Below are positions 1-10,930 of a DNA stretch of 64,000 bases, in pieces. The stretch spans positions 3,001,001 to 3,065,000 of the forward strand of contig WPIO01000035.1 of assembly GCA_009760855.2 (NCBI GenBank), given 5' to 3'. How positions within the stretch are numbered: position 1 is the stretch's first letter; each line of letters begins with the position of its first letter. The DNA is from Cristatella mucedo (Eukaryota > Bryozoa > Phylactolaemata > Cristatellidae). The notes beneath the pieces are model-generated. The model worked only from the letters and a program-made list of their open reading frames with translations, did not search any database and was not told where the DNA came from. Both the position numbers and the translations under genes were made by a program.

Positions 1-100
<100 letters not shown>

Positions 101-111
101 CTTGCTAAAAA

Positions 112-440
112 TTCTTTGAAGAATAAGAATCATATATTTGATAAAGCGCCCTCAGAGAACTTCATCTCTTTGTAGGTGCTTTACATTTGCTGCAAATGAT
201 GCACGATCGAACGGTTAGTGGTAGCGTGCTCAATACAAATTTAAATACAAAAATAAAATTATTAGGGATGACATGGATATGGTCAGCATGCAAGTATGGT
301 TAGTGACAGCATGCATAGGGTCAGCATATATAAACACATCAAGATCGCATCACAGAGACCCACTAAATACTGTGTTTCGCATTGCCCCCTCAGGGAACTG
401 AATTTTTTTTAAGTTGCTTAACAGATGCTGTATAGAAAGC
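112..440 (-). mobile_element. LINE A 3' UTR fragments (two adjacent tails)
   Basis: Read on the minus strand, 130-375 matches the family A 3' UTR, including the repeated GCATGCTGACAC-type words and the closing hairpin half GATAAAGCGCCCTC near 138. A second, more decayed hairpin-like piece lies at about 383-440 in the same orientation. Both are 5'-truncated non-coding ends. Confidence 0.7.
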
Positions 441-835
441 ATTACCAAATTATTGGTGATAACATCCACAAGTAGCAAGCACAATGTAATCTGGCAAGCA
501 GGCATGGAGGACTATAGTGCCACAATGCCGAGGCAGTGCAAAACAACAAAAGCACTCCACTTTCACTCTGGGTAGCTATTGATTCAGTAGAGTCGTCACT
601 AGCTTCCAGTCGAAAAATGCATCCAGTTCAAGGCTTTTTTTTGTTGAAAAACTTGTCTCGAAACAAATGAGTAACCCTGTAACGAGGCTAAAGCTGACAT
701 GCAGTCTTGAACCAACAGGATAGAAGAGATTGACAAGATTGACTACCTGCTATTGGACCCCAGTTAGCTTATATCCGCGTTTAGGCATTTGCAAGAATAA
801 GTTGATGTGCTCAACTTATCGAAAAGGTGTGAACA
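441..835. other. Unassigned sequence
   Basis: I see no open frame of note, tRNA-like head, or match to the repeat families defined in this window. Confidence 0.5.
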
Positions 836-985
836 TGCCTAGCTGGCTTGGTCTAGTGGTTTAAGTGCTCGCCCCGACCAAGGTCTGACTGAGGTCGTGG
901 GCTCGAGCCCGGAGGCATATGTGAAGCGCCTGAATATAGATTAAGTTCTCTTGGGCGCTGTATAAATGAGTTATATATATATGTC
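836..985 (+). mobile_element. tRNA-derived SINE, family S1, with LINE A-type 3' tail
   Basis: The head carries RNA polymerase III promoter elements: an A-box-like TGGTCTAGTGG at 849-859 and a B-box-like GGCTCGAGCCC at 900-910, about 40 bases apart as in tRNA genes. The 3' half (924-965) has AGCGCC at 925-930 and GGCGCT at 954-959 around ATTAAGTTCTC, the same hairpin as in the 3' UTR of LINE A, followed by an AT-rich end. This is the best-preserved S1 copy here. A genuine tRNA gene is unlikely because no acceptor stem closes around the head. I infer mobilisation by the LINE A reverse transcriptase. Confidence 0.75.
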
Positions 986-1400
986 ATCTTTTTTGCGGAT
1001 AATTAACTTCAAACTAATAATAATAATCGCTATAGTATCTATGAGTTACACTTTCAGCAAGCATAAGAAAATCAATGAAGGTTCACATGCGTACCGGTGG
1101 AGTTGTATTTTTTTCATTTCCCTTCAAGTTAGATGATGTGGCAATGTCAGCAGGTTTTAGTTGCAAAACTTAAAAGCATTGATATCGACTGGCACTGCTT
1201 CCAAAAGATTTGATGGTGAGGAGAGGCACAGCTAACAAACCCTGGCCAGAGAGCCAGGCAGTAAGGTGGAAAGTAATCTTGTTACCTATGAACGATGTGA
1301 TTGTATGGCTTACGGCCTGGCCATTATATCTAGCCTGACCACACTCACTATTGGACAAACGGTCTGAAAGTTGGCGAGTCAGAGTGCTGAGCACGAGCCG
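986..1400. other. Unassigned sequence
   Basis: AT-rich start followed by mixed sequence. No feature can be supported. Confidence 0.45.
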
Positions 1401-1704
1401 CTGTAAGCCGGTAGCACCTGCCTCGTCAGCCGTAATACACAGACTAGTGCTAGAGGCGTAAAGAAACTTCAATAATCCGTACCGCACAGCTGGTCCCAAG
1501 AGACCTGAGCACCAAGTACTTGCCTAGCCGATGGCGAAGCCGAGGTTAATCTTCCGATGACAGGGACAGCAGAGGAGCTGATTGCTTTACAGCCACACGC
1601 ATTGGGGTGCACAGGTAGCTATGCCCAGCTAAGATAGTACGGTATAGTAATAGACTCAAAGGAAGAAGCCACCTGTCGGTGCTAAGTTGGCCATGTATGA
1701 TAAT

Positions 1705-1790
1705 AGGAATAAGAATAATACATTTGATAAAGTGCCCTCAGAGAACTTAATCTCTTTCTAGTCACTTTACAATTGTTGCAAAGGAAGCCT
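1705..1790 (-). mobile_element. LINE A 3' tail
   Basis: Minus-strand hairpin half at about 1725-1765 with an AATAAGAATAAT-type tail, then CTTTACAATTGTTGCAAAGG. This is a 5'-truncated family A end of about 80 bases. Confidence 0.75.
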
Positions 1791-3774
1791 AAATGCAAGG
1801 GAGTAGCAAGGATTTGGGTGTAATAAGCTTAATCTCCACCTCGAGGGTCGAATGTTAAAATCTCTTTTCTAGATCCCTTCAAATAAGCTCTTTAGCTCCT
1901 CTTTTAACCGTTCATGTTAGCTACTTGAGAACTGTACAGGATAGAGCAAAACTAAACGGTTTTAATAGTTCATGTGGGCTTGTGAGCTAAAAGTGACTAT
2001 CGGACTTACGACGCTCAAATAATACACACAAGCGAGCCATCTAAAGTGGACGATACCATGCATAATGTATTGGGATATCTGAAAAAACGCCGGCCAATCG
2101 ACTTTTATCCCTTAGTGATGAATCGGATTTCTTCATTTAGGGCTGCACATGACCTTCTAGGGCAACATATCGCCTGTGTACACTTCTATTTGGCTTTGAG
2201 AGTTCGTTAACAAGTTCACTTGTTAAAGTATCTATAGAGTACTTGGCCGAAAGTGCATCGGTGAGTGAGACGAGTGTCCTCAGAAATGGTATCACTAGGG
2301 TAAAAAGTCAGCACACTGCGTCTCCTGTAAAAAAGCTCGTATTGATGAGTCGTTTACTTTGAATCAAGAGTTAATTTGAGGCTTAAAAGGAAAGTACAAG
2401 CAAATTCATGAATAGTCAGCGGACCAAAACTATACTTCTCCTTGTTGGCCACTTTAATATCGGCCAGATGGTTGTCTGGCTACTGCCATGCCTTTAAAAC
2501 CTGTTTAAAATCCTAACATCTTTCAGAAAGCCATATTCATGGTGGCTGAGACTAATATCTTAAGGTTCAATCATGGCGAAACATGATTCTCTAATCCTCG
2601 TGAAGGCAAAAGTAACCATGAGAAGCACTAAATTATCAGAATCGACCAAATTATTAAACAGTTCAAGTCAGATAAGAATAATACAACAATCAAAGAATTT
2701 AAAATTCCAATGTAAATGTGAGTCAGTTGAGCTGACGACTGTTTTTGCGACATTGCTGAAAATGTGGAAGCAGAGATCATTCGGAAATCCCTACATACTA
2801 TTTCTCATCAATGCGCAGTTTTCCAAGTTTTAATTTTCAGACTCCTAAGAGATCCATCTACGATGGAGGTACTAATCCTATTGAAAAGAAAACCGGGTGG
2901 GGACGTACTAGTACTAAGTTTTCGTCTGGCTTTTACGACAAATCAGAATTGAAGGAAGTTGCTTACTTTCAAGCATACGTAAAGTTCGTAGGAAAAGATT
3001 AAGTTCTCTGAGCACCTATAATAATTATTCTTATTTTTAATATATTAAGGTTGGTGTTCAAAAGTTCCAGGAAATTTAAACCTCTGCACAACTGAGCATA
3101 CACGTAAGTAATCTTCGTTACCCAGATCAAACGACGTCGCTTGACTTTTACTAAATTCGAAATAGTGCAACGAAGATTTTTCGTCTTGTTCGAGCTTTCT
3201 CAATTTTTTGACATACAAACCTAATACTTTTCATGCTTGGTCGAAGAGCCCAGGAGAATTGATTCATATAGAGTTGAAAGAGTGCAAGTTTACCTAGCAG
3301 AACTTCAACGCCGTAGCATCGATATTTCCACCTTAGACAGGGAATAAATCAGCCTGCTTTAGAACGAAAACAAGATTTACACCATCCATCAACAATAATT
3401 TTGAAGTATGTGGAACGCGTTTTCATTCTCCTTGAATACATTATCTTGACCCCAAGCGTCTTTGCCTCTAAAGATTTTGTCCGACGACATTCCATAATTG
3501 TATACTGAAGTGGTGAACGTATGAATATCACATTTTGGACTATCTCAATCACAGACACGTCATTAAAATTCTAGATTGGGCGGACAAACTTTGGCTCAAT
3601 GTTAAAGGTTTGGCATCGATCCATCATTATGTATTTAAAAAAACTTTCAGCTCAGAAAAGTAAGGCTTTTCCTGCTAAAAAATAAAAACCAAACTTTTGC
3701 TACTAGGCGAAATGCAATTAAAAGGCTACATCCGAGTTGGCCTAACGTTCCATCCTGCAACTTACTTCGGATGT

Positions 3775-4059
3775 CTATCTGTCGACGTGTGACGTGAAAG
3801 CTTGGTGACTATATTTCCTCTGGTCATCATCAGTGACTCTCCTAGCAACGGCAGGGTCGATGAGATCCCGCCGAAATTGATTGTTAAAGTCCTTGCGGTT
3901 GTGAACATACACAGAACCCTGTGCACCAAAGTACACCGACCTATTACGTCTTCTAAATCGGGCTTCATGTCCAGCAGTCTCAGTGGCAGCTTGTAGCGCT
4001 TGCTGCGAAAGAAAGCAGATGATACCAACTAATGCGACCAAACGTTTCGAAAAAAGCAT
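3775..4059 (-). CDS. Candidate small secreted peptide precursor (94 codons)
   Basis: I do not recognise the family. The frame starts at a true ATG (4057-4059) with purine at -3, and stops with TAG at 3775. Residues 1-24 look like a signal peptide: basic n-region (MLFSKR), hydrophobic core LVALVGIICFL, polar c-region ending ALQA. The rest has only dibasic or polybasic clusters and no cysteine: RFRRRNR at 34-40, RK at 55-56, RR at 63-64, RR at 73-74 and RK at 81-82. They would release short peptides such as DFNNQF and DLIDPAVA, a layout typical of neuropeptide or prohormone precursors. No Gly amidation signal precedes the sites. The C-terminal half and 3' flank are duplicated at 12800-13045, where the frame is broken by stops. 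It could be a chance frame in a non-coding repeat; no promoter or poly(A) signal was verified. Confidence 0.4.
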   Translation of the reverse strand: MLFSKRLVALVGIICFLSQQALQAATETAGHEARFRRRNRSVYFGAQGSVYVHNRKDFNNQFRRDLIDPAVARRVTDDDQRKYSHQAFTSHVDR

Positions 4060-4149
4060 TTCAATGCAATGGATCGTTCTGAAACTCCAGGTCTACCCTA
4101 GGGCTAAGTGTTAACTCTTGGTGACCTGTTTAAATTATTAACGCACCCA

Positions 4150-4275
4150 CAGGTCTTCATCCAGGAAGTAAGATTGTCGCTCTCCACAACCCGGGTCGTT
4201 GGTTCAAATCCTGCTGTCTGTGATATTTTTTTATTGCCCATTGCAAGATAGCTCTTAAGGCTCTTCTGCCACTAG
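4150..4275 (+). mobile_element. tRNA-derived SINE, family S2 (decayed)
   Basis: B-box-like GGTTCAAATCC at about 4200, followed by ATTGCCCATTGCAAG and AAGGCTCTTCTGCC. These match in order the body of the S2 copies at 26247-26405 and 55434-55580. The A-box region is poorly preserved. Confidence 0.5.
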
Positions 4276-4294
4276 AAAAATGAAGCTATTATGA

Positions 4295-4381
4295 TCTTGG
4301 TCGTGGGATCGAGCCATGCTGCTTATTTAAAGCGCCTGGATAGAGATTAAGTTCTCTTAGGGTGCTATAGAAATAAATTAT
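4295..4381 (+). mobile_element. SINE S1, 5'-truncated
   Basis: Retains the B-box region (GTGGGATCGAGCC) and the shared hairpin tail AAAGCGCC...GAGATTAAGTTCTCTTAGGGTGCT, ending in an AT-rich stretch. It lies about 20 bases downstream of the S2 remnant, in the same orientation. Confidence 0.65.
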
Positions 4382-4659
4382 CTATTTTTTAAGTTTCCAA
4401 CCTGAACTAAAACTGATAACATGCCAACATCGATTGGTACCGTCCAAAGTAGTAGCAGCCATGTCCAGGGGTGGGAATGAATAGGCGTTGTAGATTTTTA
4501 GAACATGTTTTACATTAAGATTACATTTCGACTGCACTTCATTCTTAGAATATGTTGCAAATAGCCATGGACTGACGGACAGAGTGCACAAAATGCTCAA
4601 AAATATAATTTGTTTGACCACATAAAACTATCCAAGATGATATTGCTTGCGTCTAAGAA

Positions 4660-4746
4660 AAGAAGGACTCGGCTTCGAGCTAGAATCAGCCGGCTATCTC
4701 TGATGTCCCAGGGCGAAATCAAACCGATTGAGCTATCAAGGCTCTA
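4660..4746 (-). mobile_element. Possible third tRNA-like SINE head
   Basis: Minus-strand TAGCTCAATCGG is a good A-box match, and CTGATTCTAGCTCGAAGCC downstream is a weak B-box. Spacing is about 40 bases. No second copy was found in the window, so this may be a decayed tRNA pseudogene instead. Confidence 0.3.
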
Positions 4747-5649
4747 GTGCACTCAAATACATTGCTCAGAGCCAAGGGTTTCAAATTTTTACTTTGGGGC
4801 TGGCGTCCAGAGGCCCTGTTTCTGCTCAAAGATTAGGCAAGCAGCTAGGAGTAATATGGTAGGTGCTAAATCCCCCCTGTTCATCGCAGCATTCGTCTGA
4901 CCGTGCAAATAGGTTTTTATTTGCTTATGCCTACTGAAATTGATTCTACAGCCTATTATCACCTAAAAATTAACATGTTTTTTTCCAGTGAATTTAAAGT
5001 CCACAGACATACATTTAGTTCTGTTAGGACGATATACCGACGTTTAATTAATATTATTCTCATCGTTGCCAGACACCCCTCCAACGGCTAAGTGTAAATG
5101 TGGCCTAAAATGAGTAGCTACTTTTATCATTCAACATCCCCAATACTAAAAATTTAAAGCCGAAAGATTTCAGATGGCAAGTCAAATTGGTAGAATTGCT
5201 TACGTATAAAAGAATGCCAAGGAGACGCTTACTTACAATGTTGAAACTGGTAATCCGTTTGCTGGGCATGGTTTGAATGGCTAAAGAAAGATTGTGGTGC
5301 ATAGAAATATGCAAGGATTGTGCAGGACAGGATACGATTAGTTCCTCCAGGCATTTACAATCAAGCATTGCTGACGGCACTCATGATCGCTTGGATGCGT
5401 GACCAAGCTGCATATTTACCACTTTCTGACCAAGAGTGCATACATGGTCCGAAAACCTATTTGAATTAAGTAAGGGATTTCAGGACTAAGATTTCTGATC
5501 ATATTGCTGACGTGAGAAATTGAGCTACCTATAAAAAAGCATTTGCTTCTGAGGTCAAGAAGACCTGTTTAAAGTGATCGCGATTGTTATTTGACCGTAG
5601 CGCCTAAGAAATTACGTGCCTATGGATATCTAAACGCTTATCGCTTCGG

Positions 5650-6952
5650 GCTGCTGGGTCTCCCCCGCCAGCGGCTGCCTTAGCTACGCCGGCGGCTAGT
5701 AACCTGCACGTTAGTTATGATCGTCAGCAGCTGTTATCGCTTCGTCATCGTAGATCAAATGCATTTCTAGATATTAATGTTGTTGCTAAGATTCATGAAT
5801 TATGTATTAACAAAAGAAAAGCACCCATAGCCGCTGCGGTGGCCGGAACCGCCAGGTCAGACGCCGCTCGTTGGGCGGGAACTTCAAGCTGAGTACCCCC
5901 TCGTTTGGTTTTCCTAGCATTGTCTCGTACCGCTCAGCACGCTCCCCCACATGCGTCACTGTAAATCTCTAACTTAGTGGTCATCAGGCCTGTTGTAACT
6001 CCATCGGCCAGACTTAACGCTTGCCTTGGGAATCCTCGCTCAACGTGGAACAGCATTTAGTGGGTCCCTGTGATTCGTCCTTGATGTGCTTATGCGTGCT
6101 GACACTGTGCATGCTGCCACTAACCACATTTGCATGCTGACCCTGTGCATGTCACCCCTAACCATATTATTCATTTCGTTTGTTTTTTCAAGCATCATTT
6201 CACTCACCATTCACTTGCATTTCACTTTACAGCAAATGTAAAGCGCCTAGAGAGAGATTAAGTTCTCTGAGGGCGCTTTATCAAGTGAATTATTATTATT
6301 ATTATTAACGGGCAATAAGCCTCTGGTAATAAGCGACCGTATTTCTGAAAATGGTATCAACCTGCTTGCCCTAACTGAAACTTGGCTAAAATCAATAAAC
6401 TGTCCGACAATAAAAGACGCTACCTCATCTGGTTTCTCGTTCTTTCACACCCCTAGATCGATCAAAACTGGAGGTGAAGTTGCTATTATCGTGCGCTCAA
6501 AATTCAACTTCAAGCCATTTGCAGTACCCTCGAAACAGTCTTTTGAATCAATTGTCTTGGTCTCATCCGAATACAAGCTACGGATAGTGGCAGTAGTCTA
6601 TCGCCCACCAGGTACCAAATCCTCCTTTATCTCAGATTTCTCCAATCTCATTTCGATTCTGTGTGCAAGAGATCAATCCTTCCTCGTTATGGGTGATTTC
6701 AACGTTTACTTTGATAACTTATATGACGCTTTCAGCACCGAATTTCGTGCATTGAATGACTCATTGTCTCTTGTGGCTCATGTGCATGGCCCTACTCACA
6801 TTAAGGGTCACACACTCGACCAGATTTTCTCATACAACTGCACTTTGTCATCACCAATTATCACCAAATCCTGCTTATCCGACCACATGCAGATCTCATT
6901 CAATCTACAGTGTGTGCTAACCTCCTCCTCTACAATAACCTGTGAGTCGTGA
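5650..6952 (+). pseudogene. LINE A N-terminal region and APE-type endonuclease, broken
   Basis: Frame 1 from 5650 has an Ala/Pro-rich start, then YDRQQLLSLRHRRSNAFLD, a leucine-rich stretch resembling the segment before the endonuclease in L2-type LINEs. In-frame stops are TGA at 5890 and TAA at 5962. The endonuclease begins near 6028 (GNPRST) and resumes after the 261-base insertion at 6308 (TGNKPLVISDRI). Endonuclease motifs then follow in frame 2: LTETWL, GGEVAIIVR, VYRPPG, MGDFNVYFD, HTLDQIF and LSDHM, with the Glu, Asp/Asn and His of the fold visible. A TGA at 6950 ends the frame. In an intact element this enzyme nicks target DNA to prime reverse transcription. This copy cannot encode a full protein. 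Confidence 0.8.
6046..6306 (+). mobile_element. Young LINE A 3'-end insertion nested in the endonuclease
   Basis: A 261-base 5'-truncated family A end, from the last codons through the 3' UTR. The hairpin arms are AAAGCGCC at 6240-6247 and GGCGCTTT at 6272-6279, followed by (ATT)n. AACG flanks it on both sides (6042-6045 and 6307-6310), a 4-base target-site duplication. Removing the insert and one AACG restores a readable endonuclease start. It is nearly identical to the other nested tail at 40146-40316, suggesting recent activity. Confidence 0.85.
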
Positions 6953-7141
6953 AACCTCAAGACCCCTGACATCGATGCTGTCCGTGCGAGAATATCTGCT
7001 TCACCTCTGCTGCTCAGTCCTCCCTCCGATCTGTCATCACTGGTTGATAGCTACAATACGACACTAGCTGACACGCTCGACGAGTTTGCACCTCTGACAA
7101 AGCGCACTGTGCGCCCCCACCCGGACGGCCTATGGTTTAGC

Positions 7142-8627
7142 ACAGACATTAAACTAGCGAGGTCGACTAAGTGAAAGCTTGAAAAAGCATGCAGAAGATC
7201 TGGACTGACTGTCCATCGACAGGCATATGAAGACTACTGTATGTCGTACCAATCGATCCTAGCAAAGGCCAAATCTAGCTTCTATAGAAACATTGTTGAA
7301 TCACAGATGCATAATCCAAAAATGCTGATGTCGACAATAAACCATCTCCTCAACCGCTCCCAGGTTAGCTCCTTACCTGATGATTCTAATGATGATCTAG
7401 CCGAACGCTTCTCTTGATTCTTTGTGCAGAGGATAGACAAGATCAGGGAATCCATCCCTGTGATGACAACATCTCCACTAGAAGGCTGTTCCCCGATTCC
7501 TGGCTGCACCTCAATGTCTACATTTAAGCAGGTCACTAGTGATCTATTCCTGAAGCTCATATCTCAATCAAAGAAGACAACAAGTCCTCTGGGCCCTATT
7601 CCCACTGTCCTGCTCATACGTTGCATTGATCTGCTGCTGCCATGCATAACTAACATAATTAATATGTCATTAGCCTCAGGTCATGTCCCAGCACCTTTCA
7701 AAAAAGCTGTAGTCAGGCCACTTCTCAAGAAAGCTACACTTGACCAAGAGAACTTAAGCAACTACCGCCCAGTCTCCCTTCTACCATTTCTAACGAAGAC
7801 ACTGTAACTGGTCGTGGCAGACAAGGTAAACTCATGTATCGAAATCTCACACCTTGCTAGTAAGTTCCAGTCTGGATTTAGAGCTAATCACTCCACAGAG
7901 TCAGCATTGCTTCGGGTATACAACGACCTACTTAGGAATGCAGACATGGGTAGAGTGTCTCTGCTTGTTTTGCTCGATCTTTCGGCAGCTTTTGATACCA
8001 TCGATCACAAAGTTCTTCTAGAGCACCTCTCATCTCGCATGGCCATCACCGGCACTGCTCTGCAGTGGTTCACGTCCTATCTCAATGGGATACTCCAAAG
8101 TATTGACGTGAATGGACGAAGACCATCTGAGGTACCTCTGAAATATGGCGTACCTCAGGGCTCCGTGCTAGGTCCAGTTCTTTTCGCCGTTTATACTCAA
8201 CCTCTTACTGATGTGATTGCCAAGCACAATCTAGGCTTTCACTTCTATGCGGATGACACTCAGTTGTACCTTTGCTTTGATCCCTCCGAGCCTTCGAGCA
8301 CCTCAAATTCTCTCAACTCACTTGCTGCATGTATTGATGACATCCGCACATGGATGACAGCAAATTTTCTAAAACTAAATGACGATAAAAACTAACTTAC
8401 TAGTTATGGGCAAACCCAGTGTAATTCACAAATCGGAAAAGCTGACGCTCAAAATTGGCTTTGCCAGCATATCTCAAGTTGAATCAGCTCGAAATCTAGG
8501 TGTCACATTCCAAAGCGACCTCTCGTTAGACGACCATATAAGCTCCACAGTCAAATCTGCCTATTTCCAGCTTCATAACATTCACCCACGTTCTTCACAA
8601 AATAGCTACATCGCCATGAATGGGTGA
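7142..8627 (+). pseudogene. LINE A reverse transcriptase, broken
   Basis: Same frame as the endonuclease. RT landmarks are NYRPVSLLPF from 7760, KFQSGFRANHSTESAL from 7862, the palm motif LLDLSAAFDTIDH around 7976-8008 (first catalytic Asp at 7976), GVPQGSVLGP from 8147, and the active-site box YADD at 8246-8257. In-frame stops occur at 7172 (TGA), 7415 (TGA) and 7805 (TAA). An extra A near 8390 shifts the frame, and the conserved region continues in the next frame (LLVMGKPSVI) to about 8582. The catalytic residues are intact, so the damage is confined to stops, one frameshift and loss of the C-terminus. Confidence 0.88.
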
Positions 8628-9814
8628 CCCAGTGGTCGGTAACAGTTCAATTTTGTCATGACTGACTTACTAGTGATATTATGACACTCAGGAAGGAATT
8701 TCCTGGCTCAAATATTTAGGCGTCGTATTGCTACCGAAGCTCACGGCAGGTCTACTAAGATACAACTCTTCAGGGTCAAGTTTAAACTGAAAGTGATGCC
8801 AAACGTTTCACGTAAATACGCTTATTAGGGCCTATACGTATAGTAGATAAAATGAAAAAAGATGGAGCCGATTGAAGAAGCACAGTCTGTAGCTGATCTA
8901 CCCGAATCTTAAGGGATTAAGGACAACTCGCGATCCGACTCGATAAGATAGTAGCTCAACCGGCATTAGATCAATCAAGTGTCTAAATTCGCCGAGAAAT
9001 CCACACGGGCTCGCACTGTTAGCTCCTGCAGCATTTCTTGGAATTGTTATCTTTGTGAACACAAGCAGAGAACTCTATTAGAAGGGATCAACAACGTCCG
9101 ACAGAACTTGGTGGAAAGATATTTGCACAAATACTTTTTTACTTGAAAATACTGAAATAAAGTAATATATATCGAACTAATAAAATCTGAGAAAGTATGA
9201 TTTCTAGCTGTACACAGTTGTAGGAATACTGTAAAGACTTTTACGCAATAATTCATGAGTTTCTGTTTAAGAAATGTAAATCTTGTGTTATTATAGTGGC
9301 CCTAACAAGATACGACCGGTGGAGGAAACCTAAGGAGCTGCTATCTTGCTTACATAAATAAGCAATTTCAGCTATTTATTATATGGCTATCAATGAAAGT
9401 TCAGTAGCTACGATCATAATTTATAATTAAGGTTCAGTTGTTGCACTCTGATAGTTCAAAGTTCAATTGGAATTATCTTGCAACTACCGAATCAACACAT
9501 AAAACAAACGCCGAGTAAGTGGTCGCACTAAATTTGGGCTACAACCCAAGCTTACCAAAGAATTTTTGGTCTGACAGGTGTTAATTTGCAAAATTAGGAT
9601 TTTTATATCATCACGGAGCATAGCCAGCCAACTTCGAATATGTCCCCCAGAGGGCAGACCTTTAATAATCAGACCAGTAAATAATCAATAAGCTTGACTC
9701 TCTATTTCAAGTACTCAGCCATTTTAAAGATGAAACAAGAAGAACGACTGTGCCCGAAACTCTGCTGTTAACTTTGTTGACTCGAGTATTGACAGCACTT
9801 TGGTGCCGCTATCG
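8583..9814. other. Unassigned sequence
   Basis: Low-complexity-free, AT-biased sequence with only short frames. I find no match to the repeat families here. It may be the sequence that lay between the two D units before LINE insertion. Confidence 0.45.
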
Positions 9815-10374
9815 GCAGATCTGCCTCGTCAGCAGGGCGGTACATCACCAATGAGAAACGAATAATCAGACCAAGAATAATATAGCCTAATTGCACGAGA
9901 GTACCTAGAATTGGGTGAAACGAACTAAATCTCCACCTCGAGGGTCTCATGTGAAATATGAAGGTCAATTTTCTAAATATGTGTAGATAGGCTCTTTCGC
10001 TTGTGCACAAATTTAACCGTTCTTGTAAGGAACTTACTTAAGCAGTTTATATGATTGAGCAAACTCAAACTGTTGCAGCATTTCAATGTGCTTGTGAATT
10101 AAACTTCACCGTCGGGCTGAGGCCTCCAAATTAACCTACACAAGCGAGCCATCTAACGTAGATTATACCGTCTGGGCTGTATTGGGCTACTTTTAAAACG
10201 CCGATAAGCTGAATTTATTGCTTTGAAATCGACTGGAGTTCGCAATTAAGCGCTGCCACTGATCTCAGAGGGGATCCAATCGCCTGTCCACGGTCCTATT
10301 TTGCGTTGAGAGTTCGTTAAAAAATTCACTTTACCGAGAATCTTATCTTGGCGTGCTTGGCCAAAAAACTAACT

Positions 10375-10930
10375 CTCGTTTACGTTCACTGGCTCCCAGT
10401 CAAGCAATTCATCGACTTCGAGGTTTTGTAACTCACTTTTAGGTCCCTTCATTCTTTGCCTCTGGCCTAACTATAGCATCAACTCCCTCACCTGGCTAAT
10501 CATGGCGCCTTCCAATTTTTGGAGTCTAATTTTTTATCTATACCTCGTACAAACCTCAAATACTCTGGAGACCGTGTCTCCAGTTGGTATGCTCCCAAAG
10601 CCCGGAACTTACTCCCGACTTGCATCACAAAATCTCCTGACTTGACCAAATTTAGAAAGAACTTACAAAACACTCCTATTTAGGACAGCATATATGGGTT
10701 CCTGTGATTTGTCCTTCATGTGCTTATGCTTGCTGACACTGTGCATGCTTCTACTACCTGTACTTGCATACTGACCCTTTGAATTTCACCCTAACTATGG
10801 TATCCTTGTCGTTTATAGTGTACGCTACCAATAACCATTCATTCGTGCTTCCTTTGCAGCAAATTTAAAGCACCTAGTAAGAAACTGGTTCTCTGAGGGT
10901 GCCATTTAAAATGTATTGTTATTATTATAA
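10375..10930 (+). mobile_element. LINE A 3' end, 5'-truncated
   Basis: Starts in the coding region after the RT (HWLPVKQ-type block, CACTGGCTCCCAGTCAAGCA at 10388) and runs through the APKAWN-like block, 3' UTR, degraded hairpin (about 10868-10910) and a short (ATT)n. Several frame breaks; no usable ORF. Confidence 0.8.

Larger units (their letters stand above)
1400..5640. repeat. Segmental duplication copy D1
   Basis: Collinear similarity to 9815-14975. Clear anchors are 1840-2290 with 9926-10372, 2815-2865 with 11570-11605, 3030-3075 with 11965-12005, 3360-3560 with 12070-12240, 3660-3960 with 12800-13045, and 4890-5640 with 14190-14975. The copies differ by many substitutions and by insertions (S1, S2 and a LINE A tail here; LINE A, S1 and LINE B in the other). 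Most of the unit shows no open frame shared by both copies. The candidate peptide ORF at 3775-4059 lies inside it. Confidence 0.7.
5641..8582 (+). mobile_element. LINE A, most complete copy (L2-like non-LTR retrotransposon)
   Basis: Contains, in order, an N-terminal region, an APE-type endonuclease and a reverse transcriptase, interrupted at 6046-6306 by a younger family A tail. The left edge is placed where D1 stops matching D2 (about 5640). The right edge is at 8582, where similarity to the other copies stops in the region after the RT, so the last part of the ORF and the 3' UTR are missing. Loss of the 3' end is unusual for a LINE and points to later deletion or rearrangement. Confidence 0.8.

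Noticed and set aside
836-910. Functional tRNA gene
   Set aside because: A and B boxes are present, but there is no closing acceptor stem, and the unit continues into a LINE-like tail and recurs as a SINE.
4382-4621. Minus-strand 79-codon frame with a signal-peptide-like start next to the candidate peptide gene
   Set aside because: The frame starts with GTG, an upstream stop follows within three codons, and there is no ATG before the middle of the frame. It also ends at the edge of a SINE.
6491-8627. Intact autonomous LINE
   Set aside because: Four in-frame stops, one frameshift, an insertion in the endonuclease and a missing 3' end rule out function.
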